A stretch of 64,000 nt of DNA from Pseudomonadota bacterium. GTDB taxonomy: Bacteria > Pseudomonadota > Gammaproteobacteria > Burkholderiales > Burkholderiaceae_B. The stretch lies in the NCBI GenBank assembly GCA_023388835.1, contig JAEWFK010000156.1, positions 1-64,000 on the forward strand. Direction: 5' to 3'. A program made the position numbers and the translations under genes. The notes below the pieces were generated by a model. It was not told where the DNA came from. It made no database searches and was given only the letters and a program-made list of their open reading frames with translations. Each line of letters begins with the position of its first letter. Within the stretch, counting starts at the first letter, position 1. Shown piece by piece: positions 45,473-55,216 of this stretch.

Positions 45473-46453
45473 TTAAGCGGCGCAGCGCAATGCCTTGGTA
45501 TTCGCGGCCCCGGATGAACCCAGGTTGGCGAACATCTCACGTGTAATCTCTGCCAGACCGAAAGCCGGCTTCCAGCCCCAGTCTCTGCGCGCGCAGCGGT
45601 CATCGATGGAATTCGGCCAGCCGTGGGCGATCGGCTGGCGGAAATCGGGTTCGTACCGAATCGTGAAGCCCGGCACATGCTTGCGTATTTCCGCGGTGAT
45701 TTGCGCGGGCGTGAAGCTGACGCCCGCGAGATTGTAGCTGCCGCGTTCCCGGACGGAAGCCGCCGGCGCCTCCATCAGTTCCATGGTCGCCCTCACAGCG
45801 TCGTCCATGTACATCATCGGCAGTTTTTCGTCCTGGTCGAGGAAGCAGACGTAAGCTTCGCCGCGGACGGCGAAGTGAAAGATGTCGACGGCATAGTCGG
45901 TCGTTCCGCCGCCAGGCGCCGTCTTGCATGAGATCAGGCCAGGATAGCGCAAACTGCGGACGTCCACGCCGTGGTTCTCAAAATACCAACGGCACCAGCC
46001 TTCGCCCGCCAGCTTGGAAATTCCATAGACGGTGTTGGGCTCCATGATGGTGCGCTGAGCGGTATGGTTCGCCGGGGTGGTCGGGCCGAACGCCGCGATG
46101 GAGCTGGGCCAGAAGATCTTGTCCAAGCGCTGCACGCGGGCCGCTTCCAGGACATTCAGCAGGCCTGCCATATTCAGGTTCCAGGCCCAGGTGGGATTGC
46201 GCTCACCGGTGGCCGATAGCGCCGCTGCCAAATGGTAGATCTGCGTAATGCCCCGGCGCTCGACGATCTCCGCGAGCCTGGCGGCGTCGAGCACGTCCAG
46301 CGTCTCGTGGGCGATATCGGCATGCCTGCCCTGGGACTCCCGGTCGCTGGTGACGACTTGGCCGGTGCCATAGCGCTCCGCCAGCGCGGCGGCCAGTTCG
46401 GTCCCCAGTTGTCCATTGGCGCCGGTGATCAGAATACGAGGGGCTTGGCTCAT
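45473..46453 (-). CDS. L-threonine 3-dehydrogenase, short-chain (epimerase-like) type
   Basis: 326 residues, extended SDR fold. NAD motif GANGQLG at the N-terminus, catalytic Ser in SSIAAFG and YGISK (Tyr-Lys). The sequence PNTVYGISKLAGEGWCRWYF and the tight link to kbl identify it as the SDR-type threonine dehydrogenase rather than UDP-glucose epimerase. It oxidises L-threonine to 2-amino-3-oxobutyrate. The kbl stop overlaps its ATG by four bases, so both are co-translated. A divergent XRE-cupin regulator beyond kbl probably controls the pair. Confidence 0.87.
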   Translation of the reverse strand: MSQAPRILITGANGQLGTELAAALAERYGTGQVVTSDRESQGRHADIAHETLDVLDAARLAEIVERRGITQIYHLAAALSATGERNPTWAWNLNMAGLLNVLEAARVQRLDKIFWPSSIAAFGPTTPANHTAQRTIMEPNTVYGISKLAGEGWCRWYFENHGVDVRSLRYPGLISCKTAPGGGTTDYAVDIFHFAVRGEAYVCFLDQDEKLPMMYMDDAVRATMELMEAPAASVRERGSYNLAGVSFTPAQITAEIRKHVPGFTIRYEPDFRQPIAHGWPNSIDDRCARRDWGWKPAFGLAEITREMFANLGSSGAANTKALRCAA

Positions 46454-47652
46454 GGTGTGACTCCCAGCTCCCTGCCTGCTTGAGCGAATGCGGACAAGGC
46501 GGCATCAAGTTGCGCCTGGGTATGCTGAGCGCCGACCTGTACACGAATCCGCGCTTCGCCCTTGGGAACCACGGGATAAAAGAAGCCGATGACATAGACG
46601 CCCAGTTCGAGCAGGCGCTGCGACAGGCGCTGCGACAGCTCCGCATCATGGACCATGACGGGAATAATGGGATGATTCCCCGGTTTGAGTTCGAAACCGC
46701 AAGCCTCCAGGCCGGCACGCAAGTACTGGGCGCTGTGCTCAAGCTGATCGCGCAGATGGGTATCAGCTTCGAGCAGATCAAGCACCTTGAGTGTGGCGCC
46801 GATGATGGACGGGGCCACGGTATTGGAGAACAGATAGGGACGCGAACGTTGGCGCAGCAGATCGACCACTTCTTTGCGGGCGCTGGTGAACCCCCCGGAT
46901 GCACCGCCCAGCGCCTTGCCCAGGGTACCGGTGATGATGTCGATCTTGCCGAAGACTCCGCGGTACTCATGGGTACCCCGACCCCGCCTGCCCAGAAAGC
47001 CGGTGGCATGGCAATCGTCCATTCCCAGCAACGCGCCATGCTTGTCGCAGATTTCGCGTATTTCATCCAGCCGGGCAATGGTGCCATCCATCGAGAACAC
47101 GCCGTCGGTGAAGACAAGCTTGTAGCGAGCACCGGCGGCTTCGGCTGCTTCCAGCTGCCGACGAAGATCCTCGAGGTCATCGTGCTTGTAGCGATACCGC
47201 CTGGCCTTGCTCAGCCGTATGCCATCAATGATGGACGCATGGTTGAGCTCGTCGCTGATCACGGCATCTTCGGCGCCCAATAAAGTCTCGAAGAGGCCGC
47301 CGTTTGCGTCGAAGGCCGAACCGTAGAGGATGGTGTCTTCCGTTCCAAGAAATTGAGAAAGACGGCGCTCCAGTTCTTTGTGTAAGTCTTGCGTACCGCA
47401 AATGAAACGGACCGAGCTTAAGCCGAAGCCGCGCTCAGACAAGGCTTCATGCGCCGCCTGCAGCACCTGCGGATGCGAGGAAAGGCCCAGATAATTGTTC
47501 GCACAGAGATTGATGAGTTCCCGCCCATCCTGGGTCGTGATCGCACCGCCTTGCGGCGAGATGATCACTCGTTCGCTCTTGAAAAGGCCAGCGTCCTGAA
47601 TGGACTGGAGCTCATCACGCAGGCTGCGGTAAAAGTCTTCGGTTGTTGGCAC
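46450..47652 (-). CDS. kbl: Glycine C-acetyltransferase (2-amino-3-ketobutyrate CoA ligase)
   Basis: 400 residues, alpha-oxoamine synthase family. PLP lysine in TGTLGKALGGASGG; CANNYLGLSSHP, GSAFDANGG and MDDCHATGFLGRRGRGT are typical. With CoA it splits 2-amino-3-oxobutyrate into glycine and acetyl-CoA, the second step of threonine degradation. It is upstream of and coupled to the dehydrogenase. Its 5' region is shared with the divergent regulator at 47740. It is a near-certain orthologue of E. coli Kbl (398 residues). Confidence 0.96.
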   Translation of the reverse strand: MPTTEDFYRSLRDELQSIQDAGLFKSERVIISPQGGAITTQDGRELINLCANNYLGLSSHPQVLQAAHEALSERGFGLSSVRFICGTQDLHKELERRLSQFLGTEDTILYGSAFDANGGLFETLLGAEDAVISDELNHASIIDGIRLSKARRYRYKHDDLEDLRRQLEAAEAAGARYKLVFTDGVFSMDGTIARLDEIREICDKHGALLGMDDCHATGFLGRRGRGTHEYRGVFGKIDIITGTLGKALGGASGGFTSARKEVVDLLRQRSRPYLFSNTVAPSIIGATLKVLDLLEADTHLRDQLEHSAQYLRAGLEACGFELKPGNHPIIPVMVHDAELSQRLSQRLLELGVYVIGFFYPVVPKGEARIRVQVGAQHTQAQLDAALSAFAQAGRELGVTP

Positions 47653-47670
47653 GGTGCCGCTCCTGTAGAA

Positions 47671-47711
47671 TCGAAACGTTCGGTAAATCGTAATTTCTTA
47701 TATATCGAACA
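47671..47711. promoter_or_regulatory. Inverted half-sites between kbl and the XRE regulator
   Basis: The AT-rich 87-bp gap contains CGAA-ACG-TTCG (47672-47682) and a second CGAA at 47705-47708 in TATATCGAAC. These TTCG/CGAA half-sites are plausible operators for the divergent XRE-cupin regulator; no promoter hexamers were assigned. Confidence 0.35.
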
Positions 47712-47739
47712 ATAAATCCAATATAGAGAACTCTGTGCC

Positions 47740-48342
47740 ATGATGCAAGCTATCTCGGCAGCCGGCGTGCCGGCCGGCCCTCCCGCCGTCGGTATGAAGC
47801 TGCAATCGCTACGGCAATCTCACAAACTATCGCTGGATGAACTTTCGCGTCGGGCCGGCGTTTCCAAATCCATGTTGTCCCAGATCGAACGGAACCAGGC
47901 CAATCCTACCGTCGCCGTGTTGTGGCGGCTCGCCAATGCGCTGGGCATTGAGCTCGCCGAATTTCTGTCCGAGGCGCCCGCACAGGCTCGGCCCGCCGCC
48001 ATCACCGTGGTTCCGGAACACGCGACGCCCGTCATACGCAGCCCCGACGGCAAGTGCGAACTCAAGATACTGGGTCCGATCGAACTGGCCGGCAGGTTGG
48101 AGTGGTATCGGCTCACCATCGAGCCGGGCGGCATCCTTGCCTCGGAAGCGCATGAGAGCGGCGCCCGTGAACATCTGACCGTGCACAGTGGCCAGATAGC
48201 GATCCAGGCCGCCGGCGCGGAGAAGAGAGTAATGCACGGAGAAACCGCGCGTTATCCCGTTGACGTCCAGCACTCGCTTTCAAATCCGGGAAAAACCAGC
48301 GCAACGGCCTTGCTGGTGGTCGAGTACGCCGGCACACCATGA
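47740..48342 (+). CDS. XRE-family regulator with cupin sensor domain
   Basis: 200 residues. The N-terminal helix-turn-helix (about 15-75) has LRQSHKLSLDELSRRAGVSK and SMLSQIERNQANPTVAVLWRL. The C-terminal half is a cupin (RLTIEPGGILASEAHESGA; HLTVHSGQIAIQAAG). It is a cytoplasmic DNA-binding protein sensing a small molecule through the cupin. Divergent from kbl, it probably controls threonine catabolism. The length is typical for the MerR-unrelated HTH_3-cupin class. Confidence 0.9.
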   Translation: MMQAISAAGVPAGPPAVGMKLQSLRQSHKLSLDELSRRAGVSKSMLSQIERNQANPTVAVLWRLANALGIELAEFLSEAPAQARPAAITVVPEHATPVIRSPDGKCELKILGPIELAGRLEWYRLTIEPGGILASEAHESGAREHLTVHSGQIAIQAAGAEKRVMHGETARYPVDVQHSLSNPGKTSATALLVVEYAGTP

Positions 48343-48390
48343 TGGAAATCGGTTAATGTCACTGGCGCTGACACCAACCGAGGACACCTC

Positions 48391-48685
48391 ATGATTTAAT
48401 GAAATTGCCGACATCCGCGTAGCAGCGGAAAGGGCTGCGGAGTTCGAAGAAGCCATCCAGCGTGGCGTCACGACGGTCATCGCCCATGCGAAGGGATTCA
48501 TCGACTACCAGGTGAAGCGGAGCATCGAAAGCCCCGGCCGCTACCTGCTCGTGATCCGCTGGGAGACACTGGAAAACCATACTCGCGACTTCCGCGAGTC
48601 CGATGCTTTCGGGGAATGGCGGGCCATTGTGGGGCCGTTCTTCCTGGCGCCGCCCGCTGTCGAACACTTCGGCGTCCTGGGTTGA
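48391..48685 (+). pseudogene. Antibiotic-biosynthesis-monooxygenase-like gene with a frameshift at its start
   Basis: From 48401 the frame encodes 94 residues typical of the ABM/dimeric alpha-beta barrel family: EIADIRVAAERAAEFEEA, VIAHAKGFIDYQV, LENHTRDFRESDAFGEW, IVGPFFLAPP. The natural start ATG 48391, with GAGGA upstream, is out of frame with it: ATG ATT TAA TGA. Removing one A from TTTAATG (48395-48401) would give a normal N-terminus, Met-Ile-Tyr-Glu-Ile. No other ATG/GTG/TTG fits the frame near the start. It is either a new pseudogene or a single-base sequence error. Confidence 0.7.
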
Positions 48686-48752
48686 AGGGCCAAGGGCTTA
48701 TTGAGGTACACGCTGGAACGGCGGCCGACCGGCCGCCGTTCCCCCAGCCGCC

Positions 48753-50219
48753 CTAGCCTCCCGAAGCGGGAGCGGGCGACGGTTCCGGAGTGGGCGCCGC
48801 CGGAGCTTGAGAGGCAGGAGCCGATTCCGGAGCAGGCGCCGCCGGAGCTTGAGAGGCAGGAGCCGATTCACCGGTTGCATCGGCGGTCGCCGGTGCTGAC
48901 CCTGCGCTGCCTCCGGCGGGAGCGGCGGCGGCCGTAGTCGGGGTGACGCGCCACACCGTATTGGATAGATCATCCGCGACAATCAGCGCTCCGCGCGGAT
49001 CCACGGTCACACCCACCGGCCGGCCCCGTGTCGTGCCGTCATCGTCGCGGAATCCCGTGACAAAATCCACCGGGTCGCCAGCGGGACGGCCATCCTTGAA
49101 CGGCACAAACACCACCTTGTAGCCCACCGGGTCCGCCCGGTTCCAGCTTCCATGTTGCCCCACGAACACGCCGTCGGCAAAACTCTGCCCCATGGCCGCG
49201 TCGGAAAAGTCCACACCCAGGGTAGCCACGTGAGCGCCCAGGGCGTAATCCGGGGTGATTGCGGAAGCGACTTTCTCCGGATCCTGGGGTCGTACGCGAT
49301 CATCGACATTCTTCCCCCAATAGCTGTAGGGCCAGCCATAGAAGCCGCCCTCCTGCACAGCCGTGAGATAGTCGGGAACCAGGTCAGGCCCGATTTCATC
49401 GCGCTCGTTCACGACGGCCCACAACTGGCCGCTATCAGGCTGGATGGTCAATGCGGTCGGATTGCGCAGCCCTGTTGCATAGGTTTTGTGCGCGCCCGTT
49501 TCGGCATCGACTTGCCAAATCAGCGCCCGATCAACCTCGGCCGTCATGCCCCGTTCGGTGATGTTGCTGTTGGAACCGATGCCGACATAGAGGAAGCGGC
49601 CGTCCTCACTCGCGGCAAGCGCCTTGGTCCAGTGGTGATTGATGGCAGAGGGCAATTTCGTGACGGACTCCGGCTCCCCATCGATCTGCGTCTGCCCTTC
49701 CTGGTAGGGGAAGCGCACGAGCTCGTCCTGGTTGGCGACATAGATCATGTTGCCAATCATCGCGAGGCCATACGGTGCATTGAGATTGTCGGCAAATACG
49801 GTCTTCAACTCGTATGTGCCGTCTCCATCGGCATCACGCAACAGGGTCAAGCGATTGCCACTAGGTACAGATGTCGTTCCCTTCGCCTTGATGTAACCGG
49901 CAATGACGTCCTTGGGCTTGAGCGCTCCCGCATTGCCGCCACGGCCTTCCGCCACGAGAATATCGCCATTGGGCAGCACCAGTGTCTGACGCGGGATTCC
50001 AAGGTCGGTGGCGATGGCCCGGATTGTGTAACCCTCCGGGACTGTCGGCAGGCGGTCTCCCCACTCCGCTGGTTGCGCAATCGTCATATTGGGCAGCAGA
50101 CCGCGCTTGGGCTCGGGCAATTCAGGGTTGGCGCCGTACTGCAATGGGCTCGGCTCATCGCCGCAGGCAGCGAGCAGGACAGCGGAGGAAGCGATCACTA
50201 ATAAGCATGTGCGAGTCAT
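48753..50219 (-). CDS. PQQ-dependent sugar dehydrogenase-like lipoprotein (sorbosone dehydrogenase family)
   Basis: 488 residues from ATG 50219. Lipobox LLAAC (Cys19). The body is a six-bladed beta-propeller: RQTLVLPNGDILVAEGRGG, LNAPYGLAMIGNMIYVAN, NHHWTKALAAS, GLRNPTALTIQP, GQHGSWNR and RGRPVGVTVDPRGALIVAD, as in soluble glucose/L-sorbosone dehydrogenases using PQQ. The C-terminal tail (about 425-488) is Ala/Pro/Ser-rich with a tandem 14-residue repeat. It is periplasmic and membrane-anchored. The membrane-protein gene at 50216 overlaps its start by 4 bases. No PQQ biosynthesis genes are in this window. Confidence 0.88.
   Translation of the reverse strand: MTRTCLLVIASSAVLLAACGDEPSPLQYGANPELPEPKRGLLPNMTIAQPAEWGDRLPTVPEGYTIRAIATDLGIPRQTLVLPNGDILVAEGRGGNAGALKPKDVIAGYIKAKGTTSVPSGNRLTLLRDADGDGTYELKTVFADNLNAPYGLAMIGNMIYVANQDELVRFPYQEGQTQIDGEPESVTKLPSAINHHWTKALAASEDGRFLYVGIGSNSNITERGMTAEVDRALIWQVDAETGAHKTYATGLRNPTALTIQPDSGQLWAVVNERDEIGPDLVPDYLTAVQEGGFYGWPYSYWGKNVDDRVRPQDPEKVASAITPDYALGAHVATLGVDFSDAAMGQSFADGVFVGQHGSWNRADPVGYKVVFVPFKDGRPAGDPVDFVTGFRDDDGTTRGRPVGVTVDPRGALIVADDLSNTVWRVTPTTAAAAPAGGSAGSAPATADATGESAPASQAPAAPAPESAPASQAPAAPTPEPSPAPASGG
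48793..48869 (-). repeat. 42-bp tandem repeat in the dehydrogenase tail
   Basis: A 42-bp unit (48793-48834) is followed by an exact copy of its first 35 bases (48835-48869). Translated, it gives the repeated ESAPASQAPAAPAP segment. It is an expandable disordered linker, possibly variable between strains. Confidence 0.9.
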
Positions 50220-50641
50220 TTGACACCTCCGATGCGGGGCGTGCAGAAACCCACCCAGACCGCCCCAATGGCGAGCACGGTCGTGATCACCGACAGAATT
50301 GGAGCCGCAGGCATGATGGCCCAGGCGTCCCGCGCATGCATGAGTGCATTCAGGAAGCCGACCACCCAGGTCACGAGCAGAATCAGGAAATAAAGCGCCG
50401 CGCCCCTTACCCGGCGTAGGCGGATGAGGTCGACAAGGGCGAGAACCAGCGTGATTCCGGTAAAGACCAGCCCACCGACGATGAACCACGATGCAAAGTT
50501 CGACCACTGAATTTCAAAACTCGAAGCATAGGCCCAGTCGCTCAGCGCCGCCCCTAGAAACCACGGGACGATTCCGGCCAACAAAATGGCATGAAAAGGG
50601 TGAATAGCCTCTGAATATCTGCGTTCAATTATGACGGCCAT
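50216..50641 (-). CDS. DUF2231-like four-helix membrane protein
   Basis: 141 residues from ATG 50641, preceded by GAAGGAGG. Four hydrophobic helices and an N-terminal HPFHAILLAGIVPWFLGAALSD, the histidine-containing pattern of DUF2231 proteins. It overlaps the sugar-dehydrogenase-like lipoprotein gene by 4 bases, so it is probably a membrane partner, perhaps for electron transfer. The upstream in-frame ATG at 50737 is unlikely. Confidence 0.85.
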   Translation of the reverse strand: MAVIIERRYSEAIHPFHAILLAGIVPWFLGAALSDWAYASSFEIQWSNFASWFIVGGLVFTGITLVLALVDLIRLRRVRGAALYFLILLVTWVVGFLNALMHARDAWAIMPAAPILSVITTVLAIGAVWVGFCTPRIGGVK

Positions 50642-50767
50642 GTGTTTTTCCTCCTTCGCGGATGGATCGGGCGCGTGAATGCGACGGGAAGCTGCGGCAA
50701 GTCGCATGCCGCGCGCAATCATCATGCAGTCGGGCACGCCGTCATCCGTGGGCCGGTCCCCTGCCCG

Positions 50768-51298
50768 CTATTCGGCCGGGTAACGCACCCTGCCATCATC
50801 CTCCACCACCGCAGAACGCGTGAGCTGCGCAGCTTCGACGCGTCCAGCGCCCATGATGTGCATGACTTCAAAGCCGCGCGCCAACAGGTGATCGGCCACG
50901 ATGCGGCGATGACAGCGCCACCACACCGCTTCTGCACACATGATTGCGCAGCGCCGATGGCGGCCACACTCTATAAGCTGCCTGAGGCCCTGTTCGAAGT
51001 CCGACGACATCGCGTAGTCGGCGTAGTTGTGAAAGCTTGCGTTTTCCCAGAAGGCGTTTTCGTCCGCGTTCACGGTCTTTGACTTGCCCCGCAATCCCCC
51101 TAGCGCGGCAAGGTGCTCGTAACTGATCCCGATCGATTCCAATGCGTTGGGCATCGCGTCTGCATTGAACTGCGGATTGCTGCGTGAACGCGGCACGGTC
51201 CGTACATCAACCAAATGATCGATACGTGACTGCTGCAACAGCGCTGCAAATGCGCCGAAATCACGATTGGAATGACCGATGGTGAAAAATGGGTTCAT
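50768..51298 (-). CDS. DUF488-family protein
   Basis: 176 residues. DUF488 signatures are [43 protein letters not shown] and [18 protein letters not shown] with a Cys-His pair. The domain is widespread and of unproven role, sometimes linked to nucleic-acid or base modification. It diverges from mutS with a short interval, but not in an operon. It is cytoplasmic. Confidence 0.88.
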   Translation of the reverse strand: MNPFFTIGHSNRDFGAFAALLQQSRIDHLVDVRTVPRSRSNPQFNADAMPNALESIGISYEHLAALGGLRGKSKTVNADENAFWENASFHNYADYAMSSDFEQGLRQLIECGRHRRCAIMCAEAVWWRCHRRIVADHLLARGFEVMHIMGAGRVEAAQLTRSAVVEDDGRVRYPAE

Positions 51299-51487
51299 GG
51301 CTCGCGCACCTTGGCCGGCACTGTGCCGGGGCCTTTTGCCAGTCAGCCGCCGACGCGGCCTCGCCCGGGGGAAGCAATAGCGAGACCCGACACGTTCCCA
51401 TCAGAGCGCATCGATCGTACCGATTTTGACTCGGCCCCGATCCTTGAGAGAATGGCGGCTCCGCGCAAAGAAACACCAGCCGTCAAT

Positions 51488-54154
51488 ATGAGCGACTCTG
51501 ACCTGTCCAGACACACCCCCATGATGCAGCAGTATCACCGCCTTAAACGCGAGGCCGGCGAGCATCTGCTTTTCTACCGCATGGGCGATTTCTACGAACT
51601 GTTTTACGAAGATGCCGAGCGCGGCGCGCGGCTGCTGAACCTGACCCTCGCAAAACGCGGCATGTCCAACGGCGCGCCGGTGCCGATGGCGGGCGTGCCC
51701 TTTCATTCTGTCGAAGGATATCTGGCGCGCTTGGTCGCGCAGGGCATATCAGTGGCCATCTGCGAGCAGGTGGGCGACCCGGCCACCAGCAAGGGGCCCG
51801 TCGATCGCCGGATCGTTCGCATCGTGACCCCGGGCACGCTGACCGACGACGCACTGTTGCCCAGCAAGTCTGATCGCATGATCGCCGCCGTCTGGACACA
51901 GCGCAAGGGGCGCAGCGAGCGCTGCGGGCTGGCATGGATGAACGTGGCGAACGGTGAATTCCGTGTGACGGAGTGCGCCCCGGAGATGCTTGAAACCGAG
52001 CTGCACCGGGTCGACCCCGCCGAACTGGTCTGCGCGGAGACCGCCCGTGATGCCCTGTCTTCCCGCGCCGCCCTCAGCCGCATTCCGGACTGGCATTTTG
52101 AAGCGGACGGCGCCTGGCATGTGCTGCAGACGCATTTCGGCGTGGATACGGCGCAAGGCCTGGGCTTGGCCGACGTGCCGGTCGCCACCTGCGCGGCGGG
52201 GGCGCTGCTGCGCTACGTTGCTCGGACACAAAGCCAGGCGCTGAAGCACATCAATGGCATACAGGTGGACCACGGCGGCGAGTACGTCGTGCTGGATCCC
52301 GTCACGCGACGCAATCTCGAACTGACGGACACCATCAGCGGGGATGACGGCCCCACTCTGTTTTCCGTGCTGGACCACTGCGCCACGCCCATGGGCAGCC
52401 GTCTGTTGCGGCGCTGGCTGCATCACCCCCTGCGCGGTCGGCCCGCCATATTGGCGCGGCAGAGCATCATCGCCACCCTGCTGTCGCCGCCGCCGGGCAA
52501 TGGCCTGGATTCCGAGGACCCGCTCGACATCCTGCGCGGCAGTCTCAAACGCATACCGGATCTCGAACGCATCGCCACCCGCATTTCGCTGCGCTCGGTG
52601 CGACCGCGCGAACTCGCCAGCCTGCGTGACTGCCTTCAGCAACTTCCCGACATCATTCGATTCCTGACAGAGCGCTTTCCCGATGGCGCCTCCTTGCAGG
52701 CACTCGTTCGCGATCTCCACCTGGATCCGGAACTGGCCCTGCTTTTGGCACGTGCCATTGCCGAAGAGCCAGCGCTGCAAGTGCGCGACGGCGGCGTACT
52801 GGCGACCGGCTACGATGCTGAACTCGATGAACTGCGTCGTCTGGCGACCGACAGTGGCGAATTCCTCATGGAACTCGAAGCACGCGAGCGCGAACGCAGT
52901 GGAATTCCCAATCTGCGGGTTGAATACAACCGCGTCCATGGCTTCTTCATCGAGGTTTCCCGTGGCCAGGCCGACAAGGTCCCTGATGATTACCGGCGGC
53001 GCCAGACGCTCAAAAATTCAGAACGCTACATCACTCCCGAACTGAAAGCATGGGAAGACAAGGTCCTCTCGGCGCAGGAACGCAGTCTGACACGCGAGAA
53101 GTGGCTGTTCGAACAAGTGTTGGACACGCTTGCCGCGCATGCAGCCGCCCTGGGCGGATGCGCCGCGGCGCTTGCCCGCGTTGACGCACTGGCGGCGCTT
53201 GCGGTGCACGCACGCGACAACGCTTGGGTAGCGCCTGAACTGACCGATGCACCAGAAATTCTGATCGAGGGCGGCCGACATCCCGTAGTGGAACGCAGCA
53301 TCGAACGCTTCACGCCGAACGATTGCACGCTCGGCCCCACGCAACGCATGCTGCTCATCACGGGCCCCAACATGGGCGGCAAGTCGACCTATATGCGCCA
53401 GACCGCACTCATTGCCCTTCTGGCGCGCACGGGAAGCTTCGTGCCGGCGACGACCGCGCGCATCGGCGACATCGACCGTATCTTCACCCGTATCGGAGCC
53501 GGAGACGACTTGGCCGGCGGGCGCTCGACCTTCATGATGGAAATGACGGAGGCCGCCGGCATTCTGCAGGCGAGCACGGCGCACAGCCTGGTGCTGATGG
53601 ACGAAATCGGGCGCGGCACTTCCACCTACGACGGCTTGGCGCTGGCCTGGGCCATTGCGCACCGGCTGCTGAATCACAATCAGGCGCTGACTCTCTTCGC
53701 GACCCACTATTTCGAACTGACCCGCCTGCCTTCCGAGGCACCCACGGCGGCCAACGTGCATTTGGCCGCGGCTGAATCCGCCAGCGGCATCGTCTTCCTG
53801 CATGAAGTGCGCTCCGGTCCGGCCAGTCGCAGCTACGGCATTCAGGTCGCCCAGCGGGCGGGCGTGCCAGCTGCGGTCATCCGTCATGCGAGCCGGGAAC
53901 TATCCCGCCTCGAGGCCTTGGGTGTGACCGCCCCTCAACTGGACCTGTTTGGCTTTGTCCCGACCGACGATTCCTCACCGCCGCCTGATCATTCCGACGG
54001 ACCGGCTGCCGGGTTTCCGGTTCAATCGGCTCCAGACATTGAACAGGCGCTGGCTGTGCGCGAGAGGTTGCGAGCTGTCGATCCCGACCAACTCACCCCA
54101 CGGGAAGCACTGGACCTGCTGTATGCGCTGCATGATGAGGCCCGCGCTGACTGA
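51488..54154 (+). CDS. mutS: DNA mismatch repair protein MutS
   Basis: 888 residues. Domain I has the mismatch-binding Phe-X-Glu region ([23 protein letters not shown]). The lever/clamp region spans the middle and the ABC-type ATPase the C-terminal third, with Walker [15 protein letters not shown] (about 625), then [12 protein letters not shown]. It recognises mispairs and starts repair with MutL. ATG 51488 is taken as the start because the family motif T-P-M-M-Q-Q-Y begins soon after; ATG 51452 is possible. It is monocistronic. Confidence 0.96.
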   Translation: MSDSDLSRHTPMMQQYHRLKREAGEHLLFYRMGDFYELFYEDAERGARLLNLTLAKRGMSNGAPVPMAGVPFHSVEGYLARLVAQGISVAICEQVGDPATSKGPVDRRIVRIVTPGTLTDDALLPSKSDRMIAAVWTQRKGRSERCGLAWMNVANGEFRVTECAPEMLETELHRVDPAELVCAETARDALSSRAALSRIPDWHFEADGAWHVLQTHFGVDTAQGLGLADVPVATCAAGALLRYVARTQSQALKHINGIQVDHGGEYVVLDPVTRRNLELTDTISGDDGPTLFSVLDHCATPMGSRLLRRWLHHPLRGRPAILARQSIIATLLSPPPGNGLDSEDPLDILRGSLKRIPDLERIATRISLRSVRPRELASLRDCLQQLPDIIRFLTERFPDGASLQALVRDLHLDPELALLLARAIAEEPALQVRDGGVLATGYDAELDELRRLATDSGEFLMELEARERERSGIPNLRVEYNRVHGFFIEVSRGQADKVPDDYRRRQTLKNSERYITPELKAWEDKVLSAQERSLTREKWLFEQVLDTLAAHAAALGGCAAALARVDALAALAVHARDNAWVAPELTDAPEILIEGGRHPVVERSIERFTPNDCTLGPTQRMLLITGPNMGGKSTYMRQTALIALLARTGSFVPATTARIGDIDRIFTRIGAGDDLAGGRSTFMMEMTEAAGILQASTAHSLVLMDEIGRGTSTYDGLALAWAIAHRLLNHNQALTLFATHYFELTRLPSEAPTAANVHLAAAESASGIVFLHEVRSGPASRSYGIQVAQRAGVPAAVIRHASRELSRLEALGVTAPQLDLFGFVPTDDSSPPPDHSDGPAAGFPVQSAPDIEQALAVRERLRAVDPDQLTPREALDLLYALHDEARAD

Positions 54155-54207
54155 TCGGCGAGCGCTGGTTAGCCGGAATCCAGGCGCCAGTCGCGGATAG
54201 CCGAGCA

Positions 54208-55095
54208 TCATCCGGTCTTGGTCGCCTTTGCAGGGGCTTCGACTTCCGACTCACGCCGCAGCAATTCGCGTTTGCGTTCCACGCCCCAGCGATACCCGGA
54301 GATATCTCCGTCACGCCGCAGGACACGGTGGCAGGGTATCGCCACGGCAAGACGGTTTGCCCCGCAGGCCCGCGCCACCGCGCGCACCGCCGCGGGCTCG
54401 CCGATGCGCTGTGCAATGTCGGTATAGCTGGCCGTGGCTCCGGGCGGAATCTCCCGCAGCGCCCGCCACACCCGTTCCTGGAACGCTGTGCCGCGCACAT
54501 CGAGCGGCAGGTTCAGGCCTAGGGCGGGGACCTCGACAAAGCCGATGACCTGAGCCACAAGCCGTTCGAACTCGGCGTCGCCGCCTATGAAATGCGCCTT
54601 GGCGAACTGATCCTGCAGCTCCCGAAGCAGAAGCTCAGGGTCCTCACCCAGCAAAATGGCGCAAATACCCCGGTCGCTCTGGGCGACCAGAATCGCGCCG
54701 AGCGAGCATTGGCCGACGGCGAAGCGGATCGCGGTTCCGGCCCCGCCAGCCCGATAATCGCCGGGCCGCATGCCCAGCAGCTGGTCTGCCGCTTCATAGA
54801 AACGGCTATTCGAATTGAAGCCCGCGTCGTATATGGCATCGGTCACCGTCCCAGCCCGCGTGCTCAAGCCTTCACGCAGCTTTCGCGCGCGATGAGCCGA
54901 AGCATAGGCCTTGGGCGTAAGACCCGTCTCGGATTTGAACACCCGATGGAAGTGATAAGGACTCATGCCGACCGCCGCGGCGAGTTCATTGAGTGTCGGC
55001 GGCGCGTGTGAAGTCGCGATCAGTCGACAAGCCATGGCCACCCGCCCAGCGCGGTCGGTGGCATAGGGCGACGGAAGACTGCGTGCGTTGCTCAT
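54208..55095 (-). CDS. AraC-domain/methylguanine-DNA methyltransferase fusion (Ada without zinc domain)
   Basis: 295 residues from ATG 55095. Residues about 20-110 form an AraC helix-turn-helix (LNELAAAVGMSPYHFHRVFK, RFYEAADQLLGMRPGDYRAG). Residues 120-290 form an Ogt/MGMT domain with the active cysteine in AVAIPCHRVLRRDG. The N-terminal Cys-rich Ada methyl-phosphotriester domain is missing, so it can repair O6-methylguanine but cannot be activated by phosphotriester transfer as E. coli Ada is. It lies beside alkB, same strand. Confidence 0.9.
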   Translation of the reverse strand: MSNARSLPSPYATDRAGRVAMACRLIATSHAPPTLNELAAAVGMSPYHFHRVFKSETGLTPKAYASAHRARKLREGLSTRAGTVTDAIYDAGFNSNSRFYEAADQLLGMRPGDYRAGGAGTAIRFAVGQCSLGAILVAQSDRGICAILLGEDPELLLRELQDQFAKAHFIGGDAEFERLVAQVIGFVEVPALGLNLPLDVRGTAFQERVWRALREIPPGATASYTDIAQRIGEPAAVRAVARACGANRLAVAIPCHRVLRRDGDISGYRWGVERKRELLRRESEVEAPAKATKTG

Positions 55096-55216
55096 GACGA
55101 ACATCCAGAAATGACCGAGTACGTAGCCAGCATAAGCGCGGGCGAGGCGGTGGAAACTCCGAAACTTGCGGTGTATTCCACCCGTCCGCCGTGCGAGGTC
55201 CAAGGCGGTATTGTGC

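Noticed and set aside
45473..46453. UDP-glucose 4-epimerase function
   Set aside because: The tight coupling to kbl and the family-like sequence around the Tyr-Lys motif favour the SDR-type threonine dehydrogenase.
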